Source: Bradyrhizobium cenepequi
GTDB lineage: Bacteria > Pseudomonadota > Alphaproteobacteria > Rhizobiales > Xanthobacteraceae
NCBI RefSeq assembly: GCF_020329485.1
Contig: NZ_JAGKJI010000012.1
Coordinates: forward strand, 1-64,000
Direction: 5' to 3'
Length of the DNA stretch: 64,000 bases
Shown: positions 15,118-24,251 of the stretch, one piece after another
Layout of the letters: every line of letters starts with the position of its first letter
How positions within the stretch are numbered: position 1 is the first letter of the stretch
Made by a program: the position numbers and the translations under genes
Notes under the pieces: generated by a model
The model's database searches: none
The model's input: the letters and a program-made list of their open reading frames with translations, nothing else
Told to the model about the DNA's origin: nothing

Positions 15118-16710
15118 CTAACGTGATCGCAAATGCACGGCCTTTGCCAAAACACGCGCTGCCTCTTTCGGAGAAGCCTTGTCCGTATCGCGATCCACCG
15201 TGAGGTTAGCGGCACGCATAGCCTCAACCGGAATTGCACCGATGAGCGGAACAAGCGCCCGCTTCAACCGTGCATCGGCGGCACGATTTGGCGCGATAAG
15301 AATCAACGCGTCGTAGGATGGTATCGCATGCTTCGAGTCAGCGAGTACAAGAAGGTCGAGCGCCGCGATCCGCCCGTCGCTGGAGAAAGCGGAGACAACG
15401 TCGACCTCACCAGCGTCGACGGCGTGATACATCATCGTTGGGTTGAACGAGCGTCGCGTTTTGAAGGACAGACCATAGACGCTCTTAAGTGAGGCCCAGT
15501 CTGGCCGCCCCAAGAATTCAAGATCATCGCCGATGGTGAGTTGAGGTGCAACCCGGGCGAGATCGGCGATCGAGGTGATGCTTAGCGCCTGCGCTCGTTC
15601 TCGTTTCATTGCGAGCACGTAAGCATTTTCAAAGCCAAGCGCGCCAAGTACCGTGACACCATGCTCTGCTTTCATCCAGCGGACGATCTCCGCCTGCATG
15701 GCTTCGCGCGATGGCGTATTGGTACGGCCCATGACATTGCGCCAAAGCGTGCCGGAATAATCGACGTAAACATCAATATCATTGTGAGCCAGCGCACGGA
15801 AGGCGATGGCCGAACCGAGCCCGTCCTTCCGCGTCACGCCGAATCCCTCGGCCTTCAGTTGATCACCCATCAGATCCGCCAGGATGAACTGCTCCGAGAA
15901 GCTCTTCGCGCCGATGGTATAGGTTGCCGCCTCGTTTGAGAGGAGCGGCGCGAGGCCAGCAAACGTGCCGAGAGCAAGCCCGGCGATGCCGAGCATCATG
16001 CGCTTGCTGTTACGCTCAGACGCCCCTGTCTCTATAAGGTTGAGGAAAAAGTCGGCGACCAGAGCAAGCGCGGCGGCGGCAATGCAACCGAACAACACCG
16101 AAATCCAGTTCTCTGTCTGCAATCCTGTAAAAATGTAGTTGCCGAGGCTGGTCTGACCGACAGGCGTGGAGAGGGTCGCAGCTCCAATCGTCCATACAGT
16201 TGCGGTCCGCACCCCGGCCATGATGACAGGCGTGGCAAGCGGCGCCTTGATGCGCATTAGAATCTGGCGCGGCGTCATGCCAACGCCCTCCGCCGCCTCG
16301 ACGACGGCAGGATTGATGCTGTTCAGACCAACCACGCCATTGCGCAGAATCGGAAGCATGGCATAGAGCGTCAATGCAATCAGCGTCGGCAGGAATCCGA
16401 GCGCGGGGATGCCGAACCCGAAGAGCCGCATGGTCAGCGCCGAAAGCGCAAGGAGCAACGGATAGAACAGTGCGAGCAACGCGAGGCCCGGTATCGTCTG
16501 GATCAGGCTCGCAATGGCAAGCACTGGCCAGCGCAGCCGGGGTCGGTCCGCAGCAAGGACGGCCAGGGGTAGGCTGATGAGAAGTCCGAGCGCCAGCGCC
16601 GCGGCGCAAAGTACGATGTGGGGAGTGAGATAGGTAGGGAGCAAGCTCCAGGCGTCGGACAGTGCATCTGACCGGGCACCGGAAAGCAGTTCTGCCATAG
16701 CATCAGGCAT
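15118..16710 (-). CDS. Quaternary-ammonium ABC transporter, fused permease and substrate-binding protein
   Basis: The first 220 residues are a binding-protein-dependent permease with six or so helices and the EAA loop (EAAEGVGMTPRQILMRIKAP). Residues 255-530 form an OpuAC-type periplasmic binding domain (YTIGAKSFSEQFILADLMGD, DVYVDYSGTLWRNVMGR, VVSAFSSDGRIAAL). Such OpuBB-OpuBC or ChoS-like fusions import glycine betaine, choline, carnitine or related osmolytes. The binding domain is anchored to the membrane by the permease part. It overlaps the upstream ATPase gene by 8 bases, so the two form an operon. Intact. The exact substrate cannot be read from sequence. Confidence 0.88.
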   Translation of the reverse strand: MPDAMAELLSGARSDALSDAWSLLPTYLTPHIVLCAAALALGLLISLPLAVLAADRPRLRWPVLAIASLIQTIPGLALLALFYPLLLALSALTMRLFGFGIPALGFLPTLIALTLYAMLPILRNGVVGLNSINPAVVEAAEGVGMTPRQILMRIKAPLATPVIMAGVRTATVWTIGAATLSTPVGQTSLGNYIFTGLQTENWISVLFGCIAAAALALVADFFLNLIETGASERNSKRMMLGIAGLALGTFAGLAPLLSNEAATYTIGAKSFSEQFILADLMGDQLKAEGFGVTRKDGLGSAIAFRALAHNDIDVYVDYSGTLWRNVMGRTNTPSREAMQAEIVRWMKAEHGVTVLGALGFENAYVLAMKRERAQALSITSIADLARVAPQLTIGDDLEFLGRPDWASLKSVYGLSFKTRRSFNPTMMYHAVDAGEVDVVSAFSSDGRIAALDLLVLADSKHAIPSYDALILIAPNRAADARLKRALVPLIGAIPVEAMRAANLTVDRDTDKASPKEAARVLAKAVHLRSR

Positions 16711-17524
16711 GAACGGGCCTATTCTCGGTCATGAGCGCGGCAATACGCTCCGCCTGACGCCGCGGCACCTCCATTAAGGCGGCGACATCTGGATCGTCAG
16801 AGCCCGTCATCAGAGTGTGCGGCGTTTCGTCCGCGAGTACGTGGCCGTCCTTCATGACAACGATCCGATCAGCCATCAGTGCGGCTTCCTGGATGTCATG
16901 GGTCACCATCAGGGTCGTCATACCGAACCTGTCGTGCAGCGCGCGGTAGGAGGAACCCAGGCCGTCGCGAGTAACCGGATCGAGCGCGCCGAATGGCTCG
17001 TCCATCAGAACGATGCGCGGTCGCGCGGCAATTGCACGCGCCACACCGACCCGCTGGCGTTGACCTCCGGAGAGCGTGTGTGGGAAACGCCTGGCGTAAT
17101 CTTGTGGCAGATCGACCATATCGAGCATCTCGGTCACACGCGTTTCGATCTCGTGCACCGGCCAACCAAGCAACCCAAGCGTCACGGCAATGTTCTCTGC
17201 AACCCGCATGTGCGGAAACAGACCGATCCCCTGAAAGACATAGCCGATGCCACGCCGTAGCGTCGGCGGTTCAGCCTCGCTCACAGGCACCCCATCGATC
17301 CGGACTTCGCCAGCGTCAGGATCGACGAGACGATTGATGGTCTTCAACAGCGTCGTCTTGCCCGACCCGGAGCCCCCTACGACCGCGACCAGCGAGCCTT
17401 GCTTCACGTCAAGCGACACGTTGGAGACGGCGAAACTCCGTCCTCCATCGAAGGATTTTGACACAGCATCGATCTCGATACACGGCACGGAAACAGATGA
17501 GTTCGAAATCGGTAGAGCTGTCAT
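16703..17524 (-). CDS. Quaternary-ammonium ABC transporter ATP-binding protein
   Basis: The start at 17524 (MTALPIS) has GGAGAA upstream; a GTG 24 bases earlier is possible. The 273-residue protein has Walker A GGSGSGKTT, Q-loop FQGIGLFP, signature LSGGQRQRVGVARA and Walker B IVLMDEPFGALDP, with a switch His in MVTHD. It matches OpuCA/ProV-type ATPases without the C-terminal CBS domains. It energises the downstream fused permease/binding protein (overlap 8 bases). With the ectoine cluster and the ProP-like gene in the same window, the locus fits osmotic-stress adaptation. Confidence 0.88.
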   Translation of the reverse strand: MTALPISNSSVSVPCIEIDAVSKSFDGGRSFAVSNVSLDVKQGSLVAVVGGSGSGKTTLLKTINRLVDPDAGEVRIDGVPVSEAEPPTLRRGIGYVFQGIGLFPHMRVAENIAVTLGLLGWPVHEIETRVTEMLDMVDLPQDYARRFPHTLSGGQRQRVGVARAIAARPRIVLMDEPFGALDPVTRDGLGSSYRALHDRFGMTTLMVTHDIQEAALMADRIVVMKDGHVLADETPHTLMTGSDDPDVAALMEVPRRQAERIAALMTENRPVHA

Positions 17525-17647
17525 GGGTATGGCTTCTCCGTAGACCACCGACGCGACGGAACGTAACCATGCAGGGAATGTAGGTGTGATCTACTTAGGT
17601 GCGTAGTTCTGGGGGCGCACGCGCGGCTATCTTAAAACACGAACGTC

Positions 17648-18607
17648 TCACGGCTCCAATGCGATCTGCAAGCCCCCGTTGCCTCCAACGTGAACGTAAC
17701 GCGGCCCGATCGGCCGACCTCGACCGCTGGCGACAGTGACAATGTCTTCCAAGGGAGCGGCGCGCGCATCCGATTCAGGGCGGGACAAAATCAGATCGGC
17801 GTGGAACAGACCTTCCGATTCAAGTCCGGTCGCATCGACGCCAAGCGCTGCCAACGCAGCCAAAGTACTTTCAAATTCTTCAGCATCGCGAAAGCGACGC
17901 TGAATAAATGTCGCGCCGGTAAGACGTTCCGTCACAAGGCCACGCTTCGCGAACGTCGCAGCCAAGGAGTCAAATGGGAACATCCGCAGTACGAAAGAGA
18001 TGATCCATGGAGACTTCTCTGTCGCATCGAGAATTTTACTGAACGTCTTTTCGGTGACGTAGCCGATGCAGCCCGTCGACATGACGACATCAGTGGAGCG
18101 GATAATACGCGCGCTTTCCGTCGATAGCGGCTCCTTTTCAAGGTCAGCGACAATGCCCTGCTCAAGGAGACTAACGCCCGTTGCATAGCTGATTGCCGGT
18201 GCTGATACATCGAGACCGATAAACCGCGCCAGGCCAACATCAGGCCAAGCCGCATAGAAATAGCGATCGAGACGCACCAGTGTCTCGGAACTGATCGCTC
18301 TCATCTCGCGTCGGGCATAGCGGTGACGCAAGCCGCCGAAGGTCAGTGGAAACCGATGCACCGCCGCGTTGATGCCGTATGAACAGCCGACATCAAGCAC
18401 GAGCGGCTTAACGCTGGTTGCCGAAGCTTTCGCTGCCAGAATTTGACGCACGACCGGCTCAGCCACGTCGGGGATCATATAGTCCAAGTCTCCTAAGACA
18501 GAGAAATACGCTCTTGGATCATCCAAAGCATAAATGTCATCGAAGACAGCTTTAGCTCGATTGATACGCGAAAAATCTGTTCGCAACCTAACGTCTCCAC
18601 ATTTCAA
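17648..18607 (-). CDS. Class I SAM-dependent methyltransferase
   Basis: The 319-residue protein has the SAM-binding motif I PLVLDVGCSYGINA near residue 75, an acidic strand FIGLDVSAPAISYA (motif II) and DVVMSTGCIGYVT at motif IV. The N-terminal region (FSRINRAKAVFDDIYALDDP) and the long C-terminal domain (LLFxADLILSRP type) are not specific enough to name a substrate. It is intact, with 100 bases between it and the ABC transporter operon upstream in the window. Nearby dioxygenase, FkbM methyltransferase and glycosyltransferase genes suggest a small-molecule tailoring role, which is inference. Confidence 0.7.
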   Translation of the reverse strand: MKCGDVRLRTDFSRINRAKAVFDDIYALDDPRAYFSVLGDLDYMIPDVAEPVVRQILAAKASATSVKPLVLDVGCSYGINAAVHRFPLTFGGLRHRYARREMRAISSETLVRLDRYFYAAWPDVGLARFIGLDVSAPAISYATGVSLLEQGIVADLEKEPLSTESARIIRSTDVVMSTGCIGYVTEKTFSKILDATEKSPWIISFVLRMFPFDSLAATFAKRGLVTERLTGATFIQRRFRDAEEFESTLAALAALGVDATGLESEGLFHADLILSRPESDARAAPLEDIVTVASGRGRPIGPRYVHVGGNGGLQIALEP

Positions 18608-18779
18608 TTTGTACGCAAGCCTAAGGCTCTTGCCTCGACCTATGCTCGGCTTATCGCAGATGTTGGCCGATATACAAACCCCACAGTACCTTTGCGGTCT
18701 CGCCTAACCCCAATTCCTTGATAGATGAGCCAGTCATTCTCCCTCCGTGAGACCTGCAGTTTGTCTCATTGATGCTGAT

Positions 18780-19265
18780 GCTGGACATTCAGGCGGGGCG
18801 AAGACGTAGAGCGACGGCCAAATCCGCGGCGACAAGCGTGCGCAGAAGTACGCTTTTCGAGCCCATGATGCGAATCTCTTTCGCGTCGACTTCGACGCGT
18901 TGAGCAAGGGTGCCGGAGATAGTTGCAGCGATAGCCGCCGCTTGGTTCGCATCTGTCTGCGGGCCTGCCTGGCGAATATTTTTGGCGCCTGTGGTGGGCC
19001 CGACCCATTCAATCGCTTCCTCGGCCCGCTCCGCGTCGGCGCGCGCCTTTCGGCGATCGAGTACGGCTGACAGGATTCGCTCGAGGCGAGCAGACTGTAG
19101 AAGGCGCCGCTCGATGTGATCCGCGACGAGGGTATCGAGCTTCTCCATCGGGACGGTACGGCCGAGGCAGCCCGTCTTGCCCTGGCGCGCCTTAGTCGAG
19201 CAGGTGTGCCGGTAGCGTTCTTCCCGGTCCTCAGCGTGATCGCTTTGCCGCGGCCCGCGGTTCTG
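18780..19265 (-). pseudogene. Serine recombinase (large resolvase) C-terminal remnant
   Basis: The reading YRHTCSTKARQGKTGCLGRT, then VPMEKLDTLVADHIERRLLQ and LAQRVEVDAKEIRIMGSKSV, is the zinc ribbon and C-terminal end of large serine recombinases common in rhizobia. Between these blocks the match hops among three frames (KIFARQARRQMRTK in one, GGYR…YLR in another), so several frameshifts have accumulated. The catalytic resolvase domain is absent. It separates the SAM methyltransferase gene from the dioxygenase gene. Confidence 0.65.
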
Positions 19266-19454
19266 ATTGGCTGTGCGATGTCGTCGCGGTGATCGCCGCA
19301 ATGGGGAATTACGGGGATAGCCCGGACGCACGCCGAGCGAGCGCATCGAGTCGGAATTGTGAGCTGCAGAAATGGGTAAGGCCTGCCGTAATCCCACCGC
19401 ACGGAGTTTGCGGCGGCTATTCCTCGGCGGGTGCTCGCGCTTCCGCTGCGCAGC

Positions 19455-20321
19455 TCACCGTGCGCATCCGCCGTCACGGTCGGCGCGTAGGTGAGGGCGC
19501 ATGAGGTCAGCGGTTCCCTTGTAGGCGTACGGATCCTCGCCGGCGATAAGGACGATGTCCCGGTGGTCAAGCAGGCCCATGGGCTGGCCTTCGCCGGGTG
19601 GGAACCACGGCAGCACGGACTCCGCGCTCATGTAGTGGTTGACCAGCGCTCTGCGCATCCCGTGACGGCCGGTATTGGGCAGGGAGCGGTGCAGCAGGTA
19701 GCCATGGAACAGCACGGCGGCTCCGGCGGGCAGTTCGACCGGGATGGCGTCCTCGTCCCGATATGGGAACGAGTAAGCCTCCTGGGTGCAGTCGAACCGG
19801 TCGTCGTGTTGGTCCCGCACCGGGTAGAGTACACCCGGGCGATGCGAACCGGGAATGACCCAGAGGCAGCCGTTCTCCACCGTGGCGTTGTCCAGCGCGA
19901 TCCAGATCCCGGCCAGCGACCGGTCACGGGTCGGAATGTGGGCTTCGTCCTGGTGCCACGCCTGCCCCGGTTTGCCTTCGGATTTGATGAACAGCATGGA
20001 CTGCATCATTTTGATGTTCGGTCCGATGACGGCGGTGAGCGCGGCGACGGCTGCCGGCCGCCGGGCGGCCTCGAGCAGGCGAGCCGAGATCTTGTGCGGG
20101 AAGTGGATGCACAGGTAGTGCCGCAGGACGTCTGCGTCGTCCTCATGCTCGCCCGCCGGCCGGGCGCCTTCGATCGCACCACGCTGGCCCCGGCACAGGG
20201 CCGTCGCTTCGGCGCGCGCGATTTCGAGTGCGGCCGGGTCAAGGTAGTCGGGGATGATCAGGTACCCGCGGCTGTCGTATTCCGATGCGAGTACTTCCCG
20301 GAGCGGGAAGCCGGCGGTCAT
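19455..20321 (-). CDS. Phytanoyl-CoA dioxygenase (PhyH) family protein
   Basis: The start at ATG 20321 is chosen because GGAGAA lies 6 bases upstream; the frame is open further but without a site. The 288-residue protein is an Fe(II)/2-oxoglutarate oxygenase: H123 and D125 in AWHQDEAHIP and H211 in HGYLLHRS are the iron ligands, and an Arg of GMRRAL should bind 2-oxoglutarate. The DNSxxENGCLWVIPGSH region is typical of PhyH hydroxylases of small molecules, including natural-product tailoring enzymes. It is markedly richer in GC than its flanks, suggesting a different origin. The neighbours are a dead recombinase and a divergent FkbM methyltransferase. Confidence 0.82.
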   Translation of the reverse strand: MTAGFPLREVLASEYDSRGYLIIPDYLDPAALEIARAEATALCRGQRGAIEGARPAGEHEDDADVLRHYLCIHFPHKISARLLEAARRPAAVAALTAVIGPNIKMMQSMLFIKSEGKPGQAWHQDEAHIPTRDRSLAGIWIALDNATVENGCLWVIPGSHRPGVLYPVRDQHDDRFDCTQEAYSFPYRDEDAIPVELPAGAAVLFHGYLLHRSLPNTGRHGMRRALVNHYMSAESVLPWFPPGEGQPMGLLDHRDIVLIAGEDPYAYKGTADLMRPHLRADRDGGCAR

Positions 20322-20903
20322 GGGGAGTTCTCCGTTGTTATTCCGTTGTTGTCCAGGCGACTTCGTCTGCGGACCCTGTACTAGCAAAGTGCGCGAAAGG
20401 CTCCAGTGTCCAATTGTGTTAATGTCGAGGCGAGCGGACGCACCTGCGTGCGCCAGCCGGAACAACGGAACGGAGCGGTGATAACCGTGTTATCGGCCGT
20501 GGTAGGCTCCGCCGTTTCTAGCAGGCTCCAAGACTTGAAGGAGGAGAAATTGGCTTGCAGCAGGAATGCGTTCGCACGCCACTTGCATCAAGCTGCGCCG
20601 GCGCATCACCCACCGCCGGCACCCGGCCAGATCATCGTCGTTGCTGCAACCTCCAACGCAAGCTGTATGAGCACGCCACAGCCTTCACGTCACGCAACCT
20701 CACGAAGCGCAGTTTCTCGACCTTGGCGTCGTCCTCGGCCAGATGGCCGCCGCAATAATCTCGTGAATCCCGTGGCAGCCTCAATCCGTGGCCGCCGCAG
20801 CGACACCGCAATCTTCATTCAAACTGACGGATGTGGCCGGCCGAAGTGACGGACGATTGTCAGGCATAAGTGCTGCGTAACACACGAAGGAGCAGGAGAA
20901 AGA
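20322..20903. other. Divergent intergenic region with a possible unidentified coding remnant
   Basis: Between the dioxygenase and FkbM genes no intact gene is seen. Plus-strand segments such as CNLQRKLYEHATAF and FKLTDVAGRSDGRLSG (ending at a TAA near 20874) look protein-like but fall in different frames, perhaps a decayed gene. GGAGCAGGAGAAAGA just before 20904 is the ribosome site of the FkbM gene. Confidence 0.35.
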
Positions 20904-21920
20904 ATGTATTGCATCGGAAGTGCGTTCGCCCGCAATGGGGGCAAGATTACGACGACAACCGATACTCCCGCCAAACAGGGCCTGTCTGAAATACCGCCTG
21001 CTCCCGTGTACGAAAGCCAAATCTATCATGGCTATGATCCCGAGGAACTCGCGATTTTCGATCGGTTTTGCCCGGACCCGACGGCGGCGGGGGAAGGTTT
21101 CGTCGCTGACTTTCTCAACGTCCGCACACGCGTTTCCGTCTTCCGGGATGAACTTGAACGGCTTGACGGCAAGTGTCTGGGCCCACCGATCCCTGGCGAT
21201 TTCCGCGCCGAGACGATCGAGTGGCTCGGTCTGCTGCGCTCCGCTGCGGAGGCGCGCGGCACATATGTGGCGATGGAACTGGGCGCAGGCTACGCGCCGT
21301 GGCTCGTCGCCGGCGCCGCCGCGGCGCGCCATCTCGACATTGAATCTGTGAGGCTTTACGCGGTCGAGGCGGATTGCGATCACTTTGCCTTCATGCGTCA
21401 GCACTTTCTCGATAATGGGCTCGACCCGGACGAACACACGCTGCTCAATGTCGCAGTCGGAGCGGAGTCAGGTACGGCGCGATGGCCCAGAAAGAAAAAC
21501 ACGCCCTTCGAGTGGGCCGCGCGCCCCGCGCGCGAGCAGAGTGTCTTGGATACGAGATATAATGGCGACCGCCTTGAGCGCTCCGTTGAGGTACCGGTCT
21601 TCGCCATCACCGAACTCATCGAGCGTGAGCCCCGGTGGGATCTCGTGCACATTGACCTTCAAGGCTGGGAAGGCGAGGTCTGCGCCGCAGCCGCGGAGGC
21701 AATGGATCAACGGGTCCATCGGATGGTGGTGGGCCTTCACTCACGCAAATTGGAGGGGGAGATCCTGGCGCTGTTCCATTCCCTTGGCTGGGTGCTGGAG
21801 AATGAGAAGCCCACCAGATTTGTCTATCGGGCTTCCGCGCCGACGGTGGAAAACATGGCGATCCTCGACGGCGTGCAGGTGTGGCGAAATCCACGCCTGG
21901 GGGGGATGGGTCCGGATTGA
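20904..21920 (+). CDS. FkbM-family methyltransferase
   Basis: The 338-residue protein has a SAM motif VAMELGAGYAPWLVAG near residue 122, an acidic VRLYAVEADCDHFAFMRQHF, the VAVGAESGTARWP strand and the FkbM hallmark DLVHIDLQGWEGEVCAAA. FkbM enzymes O-methylate glycans or polyketides. The first 110 residues form an N-terminal extension (YHGYDPEELAIFDRF) seen in a subset of FkbM proteins. The start is supported by GGAGAAAGA 0-8 bases upstream. It is divergent from the PhyH-like gene and 770 bases from a truncated glycosyltransferase. Intact; acceptor unknown. Confidence 0.8.
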   Translation: MYCIGSAFARNGGKITTTTDTPAKQGLSEIPPAPVYESQIYHGYDPEELAIFDRFCPDPTAAGEGFVADFLNVRTRVSVFRDELERLDGKCLGPPIPGDFRAETIEWLGLLRSAAEARGTYVAMELGAGYAPWLVAGAAAARHLDIESVRLYAVEADCDHFAFMRQHFLDNGLDPDEHTLLNVAVGAESGTARWPRKKNTPFEWAARPAREQSVLDTRYNGDRLERSVEVPVFAITELIEREPRWDLVHIDLQGWEGEVCAAAAEAMDQRVHRMVVGLHSRKLEGEILALFHSLGWVLENEKPTRFVYRASAPTVENMAILDGVQVWRNPRLGGMGPD

Positions 21921-22000
21921 ATCAATGAGGATTCCCAAGTCAGATCAACGACTACCGGGATATCCAGGCCTTGAGGTCGATCTTCTCGAAGAGGCCGACA

Positions 22001-22190
22001 TCATTCACCTCCGCGCGCGGTCTGTAGCCGATCCTTTATCCCGGCACCGGCGAAGATGGTATCGAGTCCTGCCAACGTCTCAATTGCGGATCGAATAACG
22101 CCATCGATCTCCTCGCGAGAGACGTCACGTGAAGTCCGTGCACCGCGTAAGACTTCGAGGACAATCGTGCGACCTGGCGATCGAGGGATT
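22001..22190 (-). pseudogene. Unidentified protein C-terminal fragment
   Basis: A minus-strand frame without a start codon reads TIVLEVLRGARTSRDVSREE, IDGVIRSAIETLAGLDTIFA and GAGIKDRLQTARGGE to a TGA at 22001. Composition and predicted helices look genuine, but upstream sequence in frame hits a stop at about 22196 and there is no ATG, GTG or TTG with a ribosome site. Probably the tail of a lost gene. No family is recognised. Confidence 0.3.
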
Positions 22191-22692
22191 CCTCATTTTG
22201 ATCTATGATTGCGAGGGCCGCACCATTCTCCGCAAATCACTCCGCGATCGCAGTCCAATTCCGCTGACGACGCGGAGTGAGCCTCGGAACCGACGCTGTT
22301 AAGCGGCGCTAACCTTGTGTGCGACAAAATGAACGCGGCCCGTAAGAATCCTGCGTGGACGAGTTCTGTCGATCTGAGCCGAACGCTGATTTTGTGCCAC
22401 TTGTGGCTACAGGGCACGAGACGATCTGCTCCTATCGTTGTCGCAACGGGAAAGCCATCGTAAGCCGCAAGAATTAGACTCTCGACAAACCCGGCTTTGC
22501 AAAAAAGATCTGGGCCGCGCTTCCCGATCGCTAGAAGGTACCCGCGCTACCTTTCGGCTGGGCGGAGGAGCCAAGACGATGCTCAATGCGTAGCGCATGC
22601 AACCTAAGCGAGTTACAACGCCTCGCAGTGGTATGAGACAGGTCGTGGGCTTTCCGGACGTCAACAGCGAACGTGGGCTGCAGATCAACGAC
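22191..22692. other. Intergenic stretch, nothing recognised
   Basis: No gene, RNA or repeat could be supported in this stretch, which lies beyond the broken 3' end of the glycosyltransferase gene. Confidence 0.4.
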
Positions 22693-23379
22693 TCAGCGGC
22701 TGCCTACCAAGCGGCGATCAACTGAAGCGGTGTTGCTTTGGGCGCTCGAAAGCGCGTTCCCAACATGGCGCACATAGCTGCAAGCCGCAGCAGGATCGTG
22801 CCAGTCGATTTTGAGCCCCAGCTTCTCAGCTTGCGGAACGGCAACCGCTAGCAGTGGAGGAAAGATGGTTCCGGCAACTTCCTGGAGCGAGTGGACATTT
22901 CTCTCTCGTGCTGCCGAAGTATCTAACGGCCAATCGAAGAAGCTTGGAGGCGTCATGCCCGATGAATCAATATCCAAGCCAGTCCAGATATGAACGTAAG
23001 GGATGCCCATACTCATCGGAACAAGCTCGATGAAGAAATGCACAGCATCGATGACGAGCAGATCAAAATTCTCTCCAACTAACTTCTCAGGTAGCTGGTC
23101 CAGCGTAGCTTTGATGAATGGCGGCAAGACCACTTGGCATGCGCACTTGACGACGTCGAGCCCGTGCAGTTTGCGGGTGGGTGCGTAGAGGTCCGAGTCT
23201 AGCGGATACTCGCTCTCACAATAGCAGATGAAGTTTAGTCCGGCGGCTTTAACGGTTGCCGCAGCATCCGGAACTCCAATAAAAGAAATCGCGTGCCCCC
23301 GCGTTTGTAGTGTCCGCGCAAGCGCAACCATAGGATCAAGATGTCCATACACGAGCAGGCCAACAAAGCCGATCTTCAT
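22693..23379 (-). pseudogene. MGT-type UDP-glycosyltransferase, N-terminal domain only
   Basis: The 228 residues begin MKIGFVGLLVYGHLDPMVAL with the GT-B N-terminal signature (GHLxPxxALA), continue ISFIGVPDAAATVKAAGLNF and FDLLVIDAVHFFIELVPMSM, and stop near YVRHVGNALSS. Full-length enzymes (CrtX, macrolide glycosyltransferases) are about 420 residues and carry the nucleotide-sugar motif in the C-terminal half, which is entirely missing. The last 20 residues do not look like the family, so the break is near 22750. It is unable to act as a glycosyltransferase. Confidence 0.75.
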
Positions 23380-23836
23380 CTCTAACTCCCAAGACAGGAT
23401 GAACGACTACATCGTCGAGGCACGTCCTGGCGGCAAACCAATCCCGAACGCTGTAGGCCACCGGGCTGGGCTGCTATGGCGTTGACTAAGCCGCGGCTTC
23501 GATCTCATCATCTTAACCCTTAAGGAGAATCAGAGGGCGACAGGCCGCTAAGTTGGCCCGCAAGGAGACCGTCGTTTCTGAAACTATCGAGCGAGTGTCC
23601 GCTTAGGGTCAAACCGCGATCTCGAGGAGAGGCTGCTTTTGGCGCAAAGCGGACACTTGCCATGAGCTAAAAGTCGGCGAAGAGCCAGCAGCCATCGGTT
23701 GCGGACATGTCTGACTCCGGTGGTTGCTCCGAAGCAATGCGATGCTGTCGGCATCGAGGTTGTCGCGCGGAGGTCATCGGCCCCGCCTGGAAAGAAACCG
23801 ACCCTCTCACGGCGTTCGCGAATACGATAGCGCAAG
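23380..23836. other. Intergenic stretch with an inverted repeat
   Basis: No gene was found. GTGTCCGCTT near 23592-23601 and AAGCGGACAC near 23645-23655 form an inverted repeat of a type scattered through rhizobial genomes. It also marks the boundary between the glycosyltransferase fragment and the transporter fragment. Confidence 0.4.
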
Positions 23837-24061
23837 TCACAGACGGACCATCGCGGCGCCAGCAATCAGCGATACTGCACCGAGCAATCGAACGAGCGTT
23901 ATCTGATGCTGCGGCATACCAAGCAGACCGCAGTGATCGAATAAAAGCGAACTGAGTAACTGACCGACGAGAATCAAAGTTAGGACGGTCGCAACACCGA
24001 GGCGCGGGATCATGAAGACGCTTGTCGCGATAAACATCGCGCCGAAGATACCGCCTGTCTG
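23837..24061 (-). pseudogene. DMT/YdcZ (DUF606)-type transporter, C-terminal fragment
   Basis: The segment GGIFGAMFIATSVFMIPRLG, then VATVLTLILVGQLLSSLLFD and LVRLLGAVSLIAGAAMVRL matches the end of DUF606/YdcZ inner-membrane proteins (GGxxGAxxV…P+xGxAxxxxLxVxGQLxxSLxxDHxG). Homology starts abruptly near 24061, so the first half is gone. Confidence 0.65.
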
Positions 24062-24251
24062 TGAATGCTAATCGAATAGTAACCCCATTGGCGTCGTCGG
24101 GACCCTTCAAGCCATTGATTTCCCTAAATTGCGCCGATCATGGTCGAGACCCCACGCGAAACACACTTCACCTTGTTTGGGGCTTTGTCGGCGCTTTTCG
24201 ACCAGGAACGGTATCTGTTGGCGCGGCACCTCGGCCAACTCTTGATCTGCA

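Noticed and set aside
16600..17600. Interpretation of the ABC importer as an ectoine system linked to the ect cluster
   Set aside because: It lies 29 kb from ectABCD, and its OpuAC-type receptor domain points to betaine or choline rather than ectoine; a link is possible only through shared physiology.
19480..20400. Long plus-strand frame antisense to the dioxygenase gene
   Set aside because: It is a shadow frame of a very GC-rich gene; the minus-strand frame has the conserved iron ligands and a ribosome site.
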